Shown piece after piece: positions 16,122 through 24,745 of a stretch of DNA of 64,000 bases. Numbering within the stretch: the stretch's first letter is position 1; each line of letters opens with the position of its first letter. The notes below the pieces were generated by a model. The model made no database searches. It was given only the letters and a program-made list of their open reading frames with translations, and was not told the DNA's origin. The translations under genes and the position numbers were made by a program. The stretch comes from Spirilliplanes yamanashiensis (GTDB lineage Bacteria > Actinomycetota > Actinomycetes > Mycobacteriales > Micromonosporaceae): the NCBI RefSeq assembly GCF_016863475.1, contig NZ_BOOY01000007.1:62001-126000 (forward strand). Direction: 5' to 3'.

Positions 16122-17180
16122 ATGACCGACCCCCGCGCAGCCCTCGCCGACCGCCTCTTCGACGGCCTTCTCGGCGCGATGGAGCTGCAGACCGTCCACC
16201 TGGGCCTGCAGCTCGGCCTGTACGCCGCGCTGCGCGCCGCGCCCCTGACGGCCGCCGAGCTGGCCAAGGCCGCGGGCGCCGACGAGCGGTACGCGCGCGA
16301 GTGGCTGGAGCAGCAGGCCACCGCCGGCCTGCTCGGCGTCGACGACGCGGCCGCCGCGCCCGACGCGCGCCGCTACGCGCTCGACGCCGGCACGGCCGAG
16401 GTGCTGCTGGACGAGGCGAGCCCGTTCTACTTCGGCACCCCGGCCGGGCTCGCGCACGGGCTCGCGAGCACGCTGGACGGCGTCCAGGAGGCGTTCCGCA
16501 GCGGCGGCGGCGTCCCGTACGCCGACTTCGGCCCGCACATCCGGCACGGCATCGCCGGGTTCAACCGGCCGATGTTCGCCCACCAGCTCGCCACCGAGTG
16601 GTTCCCGGCGGTGCCGGGCCTGGTGGAGAAGCTGACCGGCGCGGCCGTGCTCGACCTCGGCTGCGGGCTGGGGCACTCGTCGGTGGCGATGGCGCTGGCG
16701 TACCCGTCGGTGACCGTGCGCGGCGTCGACCTGGACGAGGCGTCGGTGGCGGGCGCGCGGCGCACCGCGGCCGCGGCCGGCGTGGCCGACCGGGTGTCGT
16801 TCACCCGCGGCGACGCCGCCGAGGTGACCGGCTCCTACGACGTCGTCACGATCTTCGAGGCGCTGCACGACATGAGCGACCCGGTCGGCACGCTGCGCGC
16901 GGCCCGGGCGGCGCTGGCCCCGGGCGGCATGGTGGTGGTGGCCGACGACAAGGCGCTGGAGCGGTTCACCCCGGGCGCCGAGCCGGTGGAGCGGCTGATC
17001 CTGGCGTTCAGCGTCCTGCACTGCCTGCCGGCCACCCGGGCGGAGAACGGCCCGACGGCGCACGGCACCGCGCTGCGCCCGGACACGCTGCGCGCGTGGG
17101 CCGCCGCGGCCGGGTTCACCGAGGCGGACGTGCTGGACGTGCCGAACGACTTCTTCCGCTTCTACCGGCTGGCGCACTGA
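16122..17180 (+). CDS. SAM-dependent methyltransferase with winged-helix N-terminus
   Basis: A 352-residue class I methyltransferase. Residues 10-85 resemble the dimerisation winged helix of O-methyltransferases (GLYAALRAAPLTAAELAKAAG, then YAREWLEQQATAGLL). The SAM site is VLDLGCGLGHSS (about 176-187), followed by GVDLDEASV and FEALHDMSDPVGTLRAARAALAPGG. It resembles mycobacterial Rv2258c-type proteins; the methyl acceptor is unknown. GAGGAGG precedes the ATG at 16122. The three 11-bp repeats upstream and the SARP gene 47 bp downstream suggest control by that regulator. Confidence 0.85.
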   Translation: MTDPRAALADRLFDGLLGAMELQTVHLGLQLGLYAALRAAPLTAAELAKAAGADERYAREWLEQQATAGLLGVDDAAAAPDARRYALDAGTAEVLLDEASPFYFGTPAGLAHGLASTLDGVQEAFRSGGGVPYADFGPHIRHGIAGFNRPMFAHQLATEWFPAVPGLVEKLTGAAVLDLGCGLGHSSVAMALAYPSVTVRGVDLDEASVAGARRTAAAAGVADRVSFTRGDAAEVTGSYDVVTIFEALHDMSDPVGTLRAARAALAPGGMVVVADDKALERFTPGAEPVERLILAFSVLHCLPATRAENGPTAHGTALRPDTLRAWAAAAGFTEADVLDVPNDFFRFYRLAH

Positions 17181-17227
17181 ACGGTCCACACTGTGCTGCA
17201 ACGGGAGGCGAGCCGGGGGAGGACAGG

Positions 17228-19999
17228 GTGCGGGTCGGACTGCTCGGGCCGCTGGACGTGCGCACGGAGCGCGGCGCGGTCGAGCTGACGAGCGCGCGGC
17301 AGCGCGCCGTCGTGGCCGTGCTCGCGATGGCGGGCGGCGCCCCGGTGCCCGTCGACCGGCTGGTCGACGCGCTCTGGGGCGACGACCCGCCGCCGGCCGC
17401 GCTGAACAGCCTGCAGTCGCACGTCGCGCGGGTCCGGCGCGCCCTGGGCGGGCCGGACACCGTGCTGCACGAGCCGGCCGGCTACCGCCTCGCGGTCGGC
17501 CCCGACGACGTGGACGCGGTGCGCTTCGAGCGGCTGCTGCGCGCGGGGCGGCTGGACGAGGCGCTCGCGCTGTGGCGGGGCACGCCCGTGTTCGCCGACT
17601 CGTTCGCCCGGGGGTGGGCGGTGCGGCTGGCCGGCCTGCGGCGCACCGCCCGGGAGGACCGCGCCGCCGCGCTGCTCGCCGCCGGGCGCCCCGGCGACGC
17701 CCTGGCCGACCTGCGCGAGCTGGTCGCGGAGGAGCCCGCGGCGGAGCGGCCGACCGGGCTGCTGCTGCGCGCCCTGGCGGCGTGCGGGCGGCCCGCGGAG
17801 GCGATCGACGTGTACGCGGCGTACCGCACGGCCATGACCGACGAGCTGGGCCTGGACCCGGCGCCGTCGGTGGCGGAGCTGCACCGGTCGCTGCTGCGCG
17901 GCGACCTCGGGCCGGCCGCCGCGCCACCGGACCCGGCGCCCGCGGCGTCCGCGGTCGCGCCCGCGGTGGCGGCCGGGGTGCCCGTGCGCGGGTCGTCCTT
18001 CGTGGGCCGCCGCGACGAGCGCGCCGAGCTGGCCCGGCTGCTGGCCCAGCCCGGCCTGGTGTCGGTGACCGGGCCCGGCGGGGTGGGCAAGACCCGGCTG
18101 GTCGCCGAGACCGTCGCCGGCCTCGACCGCGCCGTCTCCTGGGTGGACGTGGCGGACGTGCGCGGCCGCGACGACCTGCTGCACGCCGTGGCCGTCCGGC
18201 TCGGCGCCCGTCCCGGGCCCGGCGACGACCTACTCGCCGCGGTCGGCACGGCCGCCGCCCGCGCCGGCACCGTGCTGGTGCTCGACAACTGCGAGCACGT
18301 CGTCGACCCGGCCGCCGAGCTGGTCGAGCACGTGCGCGCGGCCGCGCCCGCCGCGGTCGTCGCCGTCACGAGCCAGGAGCGGCTGCGCGCCGACGGCGAG
18401 CGGGTGCTGACCCTGGAGCCGCTGCCCGCCCCGGCGGCCGCCCGGCTGTTCCGCGACCGGGCGGGGCTCGGCCCGGCCGACCCGCAGCCGGTCGACGACA
18501 TCGTGGCGCGGCTGGACGCCCTGCCGCTGGCCATCGAGCTGGCCGCCGTGCAGGCCGGGCCGCTGGGCCTGGACGGGCTGCGCGACCGCCTCGACGACCG
18601 GCTCGAACTGCTCAGCCGGGGCCGGCGCACCAGCGAACCCCGGCACCGCACGCTGCGCGCGCTGGTCGACTGGTCGTACGGGCTGCTCGACGACGCCGAG
18701 CGGCGCGCGCTGCGGCGGCTGTCGGTGTTCGCGGCCGGGTTCACCCTCGACCTGGCCGAGCGGGTGATCGCGGACGACGAGCTGCCCCGTGCCCGGGTCG
18801 CGCCGCTGGTGGCCTGCCTGGTCGACCGGTCGCTGGTGGCGCGGCACGCGCCGGGCCGGTTCCGGCTGCTGGAGACCGTCAAGGCGTACGCGGCGGAGCG
18901 GCTGCGCGAGGCGGGGGAGGACCTGGCCGGCCGGCACGCGGCGGCCGTCGTCGCCGTCGCCGAGGAGCTGGACGCCACCCTGGCGGGCCCGGACGAGGCG
19001 ACCGCGGTGCGGGCCCTGACCGCGCTGCTGCCCGAGCTGCGGCTGGCCCGCCGCGCCGCCGGCCCGGAGCTGCGGGTGCGGCTGGCCGCCGCCATGGCCT
19101 GGTACGGCTACCACGGCCAGCGCTACGAGGTGCTGGGCTGGGCGGTCGGCGTGCCGGAGGTGCCGCACCCGCGGCTGCCGGTGGCGCTCGCGGCGGCCGG
19201 CACCCACGCGTGGGGCCGCGGTGACCAGGCCGAGGCGCGCGCCCTCGGCGAGCGGGCGCTGGCCCTGGGCGGCGACGTGTCGTGGGCGCACAACGTGCTC
19301 GGCGACGCCGCCCTGGTCGAGGGCGACGCGGACGCCGCGCTGCCGCACTACGAGGCGGTGGCCGAGCTGGGCCGCGCCCGGGGGCTGCCGGCGTTCGAGG
19401 CGTTCGGGCTGTGCGGGGCGGCGATGGTGCGGGCGTGGTCCGCCGACGTCGCCGGGGGCGTGCGGCTGGCCGAGGAGGCGGTGCGGGTGGCCGCGGCGTC
19501 CGGCAACCCGACCGCGAACGCGCTGGCCGCGTACGCCCTCGGCGAGGCGCTGGGCGACCACGAACCCGCCCGCGCGGTGGAGCTGCTGCGCCAGGCGGCG
19601 GCGACGGCCCGCACCGTCGACTGCCGGCTGTTCGAGGGGGCGGCGGGCACGGCGGAGATGGCGATCCGCAGCCGGCACGGCGACCCGGCGCCGGTGCTGG
19701 CGGGCTTCCGCGACGTGCTCGCGCACTGGCGGCGCACCGGCAACGACACCCTGCACGCGACCGCCCTGCGCAACCTGCTGGTGCTGCTCGCCCGCATCGG
19801 CGCCGACGAGCCCGCGGCGCTGGTCGACGGCGCGCTCGGCGAGGACCCCCGGCTGTTCCGGGCGGAGGCCGAGCGCCTGGCCCGGGCGCGGGCGGCGGTG
19901 GCCGAGCGGCTCGGCCCCGAGCGGCTGGCGGAGCTGCGGGCGCGGGGGGCGGCCCTGAGCCCGGGTGATCTGCTCGACACCGTCCTCACAATTATTTGA
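17228..19999 (+). CDS. SARP/AfsR-type transcriptional regulator
   Basis: A 923-residue regulator with the AfsR arrangement: an OmpR-like winged helix (about residues 1-95, MRVGLLGPLDV to VLHEPAGYRLAV), a BTAD helical domain (about 97-225, ending LDPAPSVAELHRSLL), an NB-ARC ATPase with Walker A TGPGGVGKT at 281-289 and Walker B VLVLDNCEHV, then TPR-like helices. The GTG at 17228 has GGGGGAGGAC just before it and begins the conserved first strand. It follows the methyltransferase gene closely and probably shares its transcript. SARPs commonly activate secondary metabolism; no biosynthetic cluster is visible here, so its regulon may be elsewhere or limited to the methyltransferase. Confidence 0.92.
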   Translation: MRVGLLGPLDVRTERGAVELTSARQRAVVAVLAMAGGAPVPVDRLVDALWGDDPPPAALNSLQSHVARVRRALGGPDTVLHEPAGYRLAVGPDDVDAVRFERLLRAGRLDEALALWRGTPVFADSFARGWAVRLAGLRRTAREDRAAALLAAGRPGDALADLRELVAEEPAAERPTGLLLRALAACGRPAEAIDVYAAYRTAMTDELGLDPAPSVAELHRSLLRGDLGPAAAPPDPAPAASAVAPAVAAGVPVRGSSFVGRRDERAELARLLAQPGLVSVTGPGGVGKTRLVAETVAGLDRAVSWVDVADVRGRDDLLHAVAVRLGARPGPGDDLLAAVGTAAARAGTVLVLDNCEHVVDPAAELVEHVRAAAPAAVVAVTSQERLRADGERVLTLEPLPAPAAARLFRDRAGLGPADPQPVDDIVARLDALPLAIELAAVQAGPLGLDGLRDRLDDRLELLSRGRRTSEPRHRTLRALVDWSYGLLDDAERRALRRLSVFAAGFTLDLAERVIADDELPRARVAPLVACLVDRSLVARHAPGRFRLLETVKAYAAERLREAGEDLAGRHAAAVVAVAEELDATLAGPDEATAVRALTALLPELRLARRAAGPELRVRLAAAMAWYGYHGQRYEVLGWAVGVPEVPHPRLPVALAAAGTHAWGRGDQAEARALGERALALGGDVSWAHNVLGDAALVEGDADAALPHYEAVAELGRARGLPAFEAFGLCGAAMVRAWSADVAGGVRLAEEAVRVAAASGNPTANALAAYALGEALGDHEPARAVELLRQAAATARTVDCRLFEGAAGTAEMAIRSRHGDPAPVLAGFRDVLAHWRRTGNDTLHATALRNLLVLLARIGADEPAALVDGALGEDPRLFRAEAERLARARAAVAERLGPERLAELRARGAALSPGDLLDTVLTII

Positions 20000-20011
20000 A
20001 GAGTCAAGTAA
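19992..20011. promoter_or_regulatory. TTATTTGA-N4-TCAAGTAA imperfect palindrome
   Basis: TTATTTGA (19992-19999) and TCAAGTAA (20004-20011) are inverted copies with one mismatch, 20 nt before the dioxygenase start and overlapping the SARP gene's stop codon. It lies in an AT-rich island unusual for this DNA. The form fits a MarR- or HxlR-type dimer site, but no such regulator gene is in the window. Confidence 0.5.
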
Positions 20012-20030
20012 CTCGACGTACCGTGAGGTC

Positions 20031-20885
20031 ATGCACCCCTTCGACGCCTTCCTGCCCGCCGCGCTCGCCGCCAGCGGGACCCAGCCGCGGTGGGCCGACG
20101 GCGACGCCGCCCTGCCGTCGCTCTACCTCAGCCACGGCGCCCCGCCGCTGTTCGAGGACGCCGGCTGGATGGACCAGCTGTTCGCCTGGGCGCAGCGCAT
20201 GCCCAAGCCGAAGGCCGTCCTCATCGTCTCCGCGCACTGGGAGTCCGCGCCGCTGAGCCTGTCCGCGCCCGCCGCGGGCACCCCGCTGGTGTACGACTTC
20301 GGCGGCTTCGACCCCCGGTACTACCGCATGCAGTACCGCACCCCCGACGCGTCCTGGCTGGCCCGCCGCGTCGCCGCCGCCATGCCCGCCACCGAACCCG
20401 TGCACACCCACGCCACCCGCGGCCTCGACCACGGCGCCTGGGTGCCGCTCAAGGTCATGTACCCGCACGGCGACGTGCCCGTCCTGCAGCTGTCGATGCC
20501 CACCCACGACCCCGACCGGCTGCTCGCCCTGGGCGCGCGGCTGCGCGACCTGCGGGCCGAGGGCGTCCTCGTCGTCGGCTCCGGCTTCATGACCCACGGC
20601 CTGCCGTACCTGCGCCGCGCCGACTTCCTCGGCACCGCCCCCGCCCCCGGCTGGTCCCGCGACTTCGACGCCTGGGCCGCCGAGGCCCTCGCCGCCGGCG
20701 ACGTCGCCGCCCTCGCCGACTACGCGCGCACCGCGCCCGGCCTGCCGTACGCCCACCCCACCGTCGAGCACTTCACCCCGCTGTTCGTCACCCTCGGCGC
20801 CGCGACCGCCCCGGAGACCCCCGCGGCCACCACGATCGAGGGATTCTGGATGGGGCTGTCCCGGCGCTCCTTCCAGGTCGCGTGA
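20031..20885 (+). CDS. LigB/DODA-type ring-opening dioxygenase
   Basis: A 284-residue class III extradiol dioxygenase homologue of the DODA (YgiD) group. Likely metal-binding or active-site histidines lie in LYLSHGAPP, IVSAHWES, GLDHGAWVPL, FMTHGL and HPTVEHF, in family order, so the site looks complete. Relatives open catechol-type rings such as DOPA using Fe or Zn; the substrate here is unknown. The ATG at 20031 is chosen because GTGAGG precedes it and the family alignment begins there; an open frame extends upstream through the SARP stop. The palindrome just upstream suggests separate regulation. Confidence 0.87.
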   Translation: MHPFDAFLPAALAASGTQPRWADGDAALPSLYLSHGAPPLFEDAGWMDQLFAWAQRMPKPKAVLIVSAHWESAPLSLSAPAAGTPLVYDFGGFDPRYYRMQYRTPDASWLARRVAAAMPATEPVHTHATRGLDHGAWVPLKVMYPHGDVPVLQLSMPTHDPDRLLALGARLRDLRAEGVLVVGSGFMTHGLPYLRRADFLGTAPAPGWSRDFDAWAAEALAAGDVAALADYARTAPGLPYAHPTVEHFTPLFVTLGAATAPETPAATTIEGFWMGLSRRSFQVA

Positions 20886-20919
20886 GCGCGGCCTGCCGGG
20901 ACGTCGCTACGGTGGGCTG

Positions 20920-21432
20920 GTGAATTCCGTCCCCTGGTGGGCCCTCCCCCTGGTCGCCGGCGTGTTCGCGCTGGCCGGCGCCCTGGTCGCCCAGCTCGTC
21001 ACCGCCCGGCACGTGTCCGCGGCCCGCGCCGTGGAACGCCGCCGCCTCTGGTACGACGAGCGCCGCGATGCGTACGTCGGCCTGCTGTCGGCGTACGAAC
21101 GCATCATCGCCCGCCTGCGCCGCGACTACGCCGACGGCGTGGTGAAACCCGACCCCCTGCGCTACCAGGACGAGATCGGCCCGACCCTGATGAGCGCCCG
21201 GCTGCTGGCGGGCAACGAGGTCCGCAACGCCGCCCTGGCCGTCCACAAGCTCGTCGGCGACCTGCACGACGACCGCCCGGCGGGCGACTTCGTCGAGGTG
21301 CTCAACCACGTGCCCCTGGTCCTGCACGACCTGGAACGTGCGGTCCGCGCGGAACTGGACATCCAGCCCGAACCGCCCGCCCTGCCGGACGCCCCACCCC
21401 CGTGGCGCGACCGCCTGCGCCTGCGCCACTGA
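20920..21432 (+). CDS. Single-pass membrane protein, hypothetical
   Basis: A 170-residue protein I do not recognise. One hydrophobic helix (WWALPLVAGVFALAGALVAQLV, about residues 6-27) is followed by a charged, mostly helical cytoplasmic region rich in Arg and Leu (RRLWYDERRDAYVGLLSAYERIIARLRRDYADG). The C-terminal 25 residues are Pro-rich. The helix-then-coil form is common among small actinobacterial membrane proteins. The GTG at 20920 follows GGTGG. A strong hairpin terminator follows at 21443. Confidence 0.6.
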   Translation: MNSVPWWALPLVAGVFALAGALVAQLVTARHVSAARAVERRRLWYDERRDAYVGLLSAYERIIARLRRDYADGVVKPDPLRYQDEIGPTLMSARLLAGNEVRNAALAVHKLVGDLHDDRPAGDFVEVLNHVPLVLHDLERAVRAELDIQPEPPALPDAPPPWRDRLRLRH

Positions 21433-21442
21433 CACCGGCGGC

Positions 21443-21471
21443 GTGACCGACCGGCTAAGCCGGCCGGTCAC
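21443..21471. terminator. Bidirectional terminator hairpin
   Basis: GTGACCGACCGGC (21443-21455) pairs with 21459-21471 around a 3-nt loop with one mismatch in 13 bp. It sits in the 47-bp gap between convergent genes and can serve both. Confidence 0.75.
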
Positions 21472-21479
21472 GCGCGGGA

Positions 21480-22985
21480 TCAGACGCCCGGGGGCGGCGG
21501 CGGGGGACCGCCGGGGCCGCCCGGCGGGGGTGCCGGCGGGGCGAAGAAGCTCGCCGTGACCTGGACGGCGTTGCTCGGCGCCGACTCGCTGCCGGCCGCG
21601 TCCACCGCCACCACCGACAGCAGGTGGGTGGTGGCGGGCGGGAACTGGCCCGTCCACGCCGTGGCCGTCGTGGTGGCGACCAGGGTGGCGCCCTCGTAGA
21701 TCCGGTACGCGGCGACGTCGCCGGGCGGGGCCGTCCACTGCACCGCCACGATGCCCTGCTCGGCGGGCCAGCCGCCCACCGGGCGCAGGTCCGCCGGGGC
21801 GGCAGGGCGGTCGGCGGGGCCGGCGGCGGTGCGCACGCGGGCGGTGCGGCTGGGGGCCGAGTCGGGGCAGCCGGCCGGGCGGGTCACCACGCGCAGGCGG
21901 TGGCGGGTGGCCGGCGGCAGGCCGCTGAGGTGCGCCGACGGGCCGGCGACGGTGGCCAGCTGGCGGTCGCCGTCGGTGACCACGAAGGTCGACGCCTCCA
22001 CGACCGACGTCCAGGTCAGCGAGACCGACGACGCCGTGACCGCGGTGGCCGCCACGTCGACCGGGGCGGGGGTGGCGGGGGCGCAGCGCTGGGTGCGGGC
22101 CTCGACCGGCGGGGTCGCGGCGGACTCGGCGCCGGAGCCGCTCAGCGCGCTCACCGCCACGGTGCGGACGGTGTCGCGCCACAGGCCGGTGAGCCGGACC
22201 GACGGGCGGCTCGTGGTGGTCACCAGGCGGGTGCCGGACCACACGGCGTAGCGGGCGGCGCCACCGGCCGGCGGGGTCCAGGCCAGGTCGACGCCGGTGT
22301 CGGTGGAGCCGGTGACCGCGAGCCCGGCCGGCGCGGCCGGGGCGTCGCCCGGGCCGGCCGGGGTGGTGACGTGCAGGGTGCCGGGCCACGGCGGGCCGGG
22401 GCAGTCGAGGGGCCGGATCGTGGCCGTGTACGCCGTGCCCGGGGTGAGGCCGCCGACGCGCAGCGACGACTCGGCGGTGTCGAGCTGCCGCCCGGCCACC
22501 GTCACGCGCACGTGCCGGGGCGTCTCGCCGGCCGGCCAGCTGAGCGAGAACGCGGTCGGGCCGACGTCGGCGACGGTCAGCGGGCCGGGCCCGGGCTGGC
22601 ACTGCGGCTGCATGCCGGACACCCAGACGTGCCGGGTGACCGGGGCGCTCAGCGCCGACTCGGTGCCGTCGTGGGCGACCGCGGCGACGCGGTAGGTGTG
22701 GGTGGTGCCGAAGCCCAGCCCGGTCACGGTGACGTGGGTGGTGGTGTTGCGGGCGACGACCGTGTCGCCCTCGTACACCCGGAAGTGGTGCGGCCGGCGA
22801 CCGGCGGCCGGTTGCGACCAGGTGAGGGTGATCGAGGAGAACCCGTTCGTGGCGGTGGGCGTGCCCGGTGCGGCCGGCGCGCGGCGGCCCGGGTCGGCGG
22901 CGGCGGACGCCGGCGGCGCGACGAGCGCGAGCGACGCGGCCAGCAGGAGGCACGGCAGGAGGCGGCGGGACATGCCCCATCCCAC
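21480..22985 (-). CDS. Secreted protein with five fibronectin type III repeats
   Basis: A 501-residue exported protein. A signal peptide covers about residues 1-29 (MSRRLLPCLLLAASLALVAP, then ASA). Five fibronectin type III modules follow at about 38-120, 128-212, 218-297, 303-392 and 394-478, seen from the repeated pattern of a Thr-Trp strand, a tyrosine-rich strand (FRVYEG, YRIYEG) and a closing TYxVxAV strand. Pairs of cysteines occur in modules 2 and 4. The tail is Pro-Gly-rich. There is no catalytic domain or anchor, so a binding or spacer role outside the cell is inferred. The GTG at 22985 has GGAGG at good spacing; the ATG at 22973 is the alternative. Confidence 0.8.
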   Translation of the reverse strand: MGWGMSRRLLPCLLLAASLALVAPPASAAADPGRRAPAAPGTPTATNGFSSITLTWSQPAAGRRPHHFRVYEGDTVVARNTTTHVTVTGLGFGTTHTYRVAAVAHDGTESALSAPVTRHVWVSGMQPQCQPGPGPLTVADVGPTAFSLSWPAGETPRHVRVTVAGRQLDTAESSLRVGGLTPGTAYTATIRPLDCPGPPWPGTLHVTTPAGPGDAPAAPAGLAVTGSTDTGVDLAWTPPAGGAARYAVWSGTRLVTTTSRPSVRLTGLWRDTVRTVAVSALSGSGAESAATPPVEARTQRCAPATPAPVDVAATAVTASSVSLTWTSVVEASTFVVTDGDRQLATVAGPSAHLSGLPPATRHRLRVVTRPAGCPDSAPSRTARVRTAAGPADRPAAPADLRPVGGWPAEQGIVAVQWTAPPGDVAAYRIYEGATLVATTTATAWTGQFPPATTHLLSVVAVDAAGSESAPSNAVQVTASFFAPPAPPPGGPGGPPPPPPGV

Positions 22986-22989
22986 CGCG

Positions 22990-23004
22990 CCTCCACAGTG
23001 GAGG
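22990..23004 (-). promoter_or_regulatory. Palindrome covering the FN3 gene's ribosome-binding site
   Basis: CCTCCAC-A-GTGGAGG is a perfect 15-bp palindrome, 22990-23004. Its left arm, read on the minus strand, is the GGAGG ribosome-binding site of the FN3 gene, so binding of a protein or RNA folding here could block translation. Confidence 0.45.
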
Positions 23005-23055
23005 TCAACGTCCGATCGGGCGATCCCGGCGGGGCCTGCGGCGCCGGGTGCGGGG

Positions 23056-23067
23056 GACGGTACCGTC
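23056..23067. promoter_or_regulatory. GACGGTACCGTC palindrome upstream of eda
   Basis: A perfect 12-bp palindrome at 23056-23067, 49 bp before the eda start, in the region where the promoter of the sugar-acid operon is expected. Its size fits a LacI-, IclR- or GntR-type operator; the regulator is not in the immediate neighbourhood. Confidence 0.45.
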
Positions 23068-23115
23068 GATCATGCCCGCGACGTCTTGTGGACCCGATAG
23101 GCCGGAGTGAGCTGC

Positions 23116-23769
23116 ATGACCGGACACGCCATCGACCCGGCCACCGAGGCCGTGCTGCACAGCGGAGTCGTCGCCGTGCTGCGCGCCTCCTCCGCCGGGC
23201 GCTTCGCCGCGATCGCCGACGTCCTCGTCGCCGAGGGGGTCACCGCCATCGAGGTGACGCTCACCTCGGCCGGCGCGCTCGACGCCATCGCCGGGCTCGC
23301 CCGCGACCTGGCCGGCGACGCCGTCGTCGGGGCCGGCACCGTGCTCGACGCGGACGCCGCCCGCGCCTGCGCCGACGCCGGGGCGCGGTTCCTCGTCGCG
23401 CCCGCGCTCGTGCCCGAGGTGAGCGCCGCCGGGGCGGCGGCCGGCGTGCCCACGTACCCGGGCGCCCTGACCCCGACCGAGGTGCTGGCCGCGCACCGCG
23501 GCGGCGCGCCCGTCGTGAAGCTGTTCCCCGGCTCCGCCGTCGGACCGGGCTACGTCAAGGACCTGCGCGGGCCGCTGCCGGACGTGCGGATCATGCCGAC
23601 CGGCGGCATCGGCCTCGACGACATCGGCGCCTGGCTGGGCGCCGGCGCGGTCGCCGTCGGCCTCGGCGGGCCGCTGCTCGGCGACGCCGGCTCCGGCGGC
23701 GACCTGGCCGCCCTGCGCGAGCGCGCCCGCCGCGCCGTCGCCGCCGTCCGCGCCGCGCGCGCCGCATGA
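23116..23769 (+). CDS. eda: 2-keto-3-deoxy-6-phosphogluconate aldolase
   Basis: A 217-residue class I aldolase that splits KDPG into pyruvate and glyceraldehyde 3-phosphate. The Schiff-base lysine is Lys135 in VVKLFPG, the catalytic glutamate is Glu46 in AIEVTL, and Arg23 (VLRASS) fits the phosphate or substrate contact. IMPTGGIGLDDI gives the phosphate-binding loop. I prefer the ATG at 23116, with GGAG 8 nt upstream, over the GTG at 23107 that overlaps that site. It is coupled by ATGA to the kinase gene, so together they turn 2-keto-3-deoxygluconate into central metabolites, as in hexuronate use. Confidence 0.93.
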   Translation: MTGHAIDPATEAVLHSGVVAVLRASSAGRFAAIADVLVAEGVTAIEVTLTSAGALDAIAGLARDLAGDAVVGAGTVLDADAARACADAGARFLVAPALVPEVSAAGAAAGVPTYPGALTPTEVLAAHRGGAPVVKLFPGSAVGPGYVKDLRGPLPDVRIMPTGGIGLDDIGAWLGAGAVAVGLGGPLLGDAGSGGDLAALRERARRAVAAVRAARAA

Positions 23770-24743
23770 CCGGCCGCCCGGCCGGCGGGCTGGTCACCCT
23801 CGGCGAGACGATGGGCCTGGTCGCCGCCGACGGCATCGGCCCGCTCGAGTACGCCCGCGGCTTCTCGTTCGGCATCGGCGGGGCCGAGAGCAACGTGGCC
23901 GTCGGCGTGGCCCGCCTGGACGGCCGCGCCACCTGGATCGGCCGGGTCGGCGCCGACGCCACCGGCGACCTCGTGGCCCGCCGCCTCGCCGCCGAGGGCG
24001 TCGACACGGTCGCCGTGCGCGACCCCGGCTTCACCGGCCTGATGGTCCGGCACCGCCGCTCCGGCGGCGCCCTGCACGTCGACTACCACCGCGCCGGCAG
24101 CGCCGGGTCGCGGCTCGCCCCGGCCGACGTGCCGGACGCCGTCGTGGCGGCCGCCGGCGTCCTGCACGTCACCGGCATCACCCCGGCGCTGAGCGACTCG
24201 GCCCGCGATGCCGTCCGGCACGCCGTCCGGGTGGCCCGCGCCGCGGGCGTGCCCGTGTCGGTCGACGTCAACCACCGGGCCAAGCTGTGGGACCGGGCCA
24301 CCGCCGCGCCGGTGCTGCGCGAGCTGGTCGAGCAGGCCGACATCGTCTTCGCCGGGCCCGCCGAGGCGCGGCTCGTGCTGGGCGGCGCCGGTCAGCCCGC
24401 CGGGCAGCCCGCCGCGGAGCTGGCCCGCGCGCTGGCCGCCCTCGGCCCGGCCGAGGCCGTGGTCAAGGACGGCGCGAACGGTTGCACCGCCGTCATCGAC
24501 GGCGACCGCCACGACCTGCCCGCCGTCGCCGTCACCGTGGTCGACCCGGTCGGCGCGGGCGACGCCTTCGTGGCGGGCTACCTCACCGCCCGGCTGGCCG
24601 GCGCGTCCCCGGCGGAGCGGCTGCGCACGGCGATCGCGGTGGGCGCGTACGCGGTGACGGTCCCCGGCGACTGCGAGGGCCTGCCCCGCCGCGCCGAGCT
24701 GGACGCCTTCCTGTCCACCCCCGACGACGACGTGGCCCGGTAG
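23766..24743 (+). CDS. kdgK: 2-keto-3-deoxygluconate kinase (PfkB family)
   Basis: A 325-residue ribokinase-family sugar kinase. GGAESNVAVGVARLG-like signature 1 is seen as GGAESNVAVGVARLD (about residues 38-52) and signature 2 as DPVGAGDAFVAGY, with the catalytic base Asp266. VDVNHRAKLW and the pairing with eda identify it as the KDG kinase making KDPG. The start at 23766 overlaps the eda stop (ATGA). The stop TAG is 2 nt before the GTG of the next gene, so that gene is likely in the same transcript. Confidence 0.88.
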   Translation: MTGRPAGGLVTLGETMGLVAADGIGPLEYARGFSFGIGGAESNVAVGVARLDGRATWIGRVGADATGDLVARRLAAEGVDTVAVRDPGFTGLMVRHRRSGGALHVDYHRAGSAGSRLAPADVPDAVVAAAGVLHVTGITPALSDSARDAVRHAVRVARAAGVPVSVDVNHRAKLWDRATAAPVLRELVEQADIVFAGPAEARLVLGGAGQPAGQPAAELARALAALGPAEAVVKDGANGCTAVIDGDRHDLPAVAVTVVDPVGAGDAFVAGYLTARLAGASPAERLRTAIAVGAYAVTVPGDCEGLPRRAELDAFLSTPDDDVAR

Positions 24744-24745
24744 GC

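Noticed and set aside
17228-19999. SARP gene as the marker of an antibiotic biosynthetic cluster here
   Set aside because: No polyketide synthase, peptide synthetase, terpene or RiPP genes are visible around it; only a single methyltransferase is linked.
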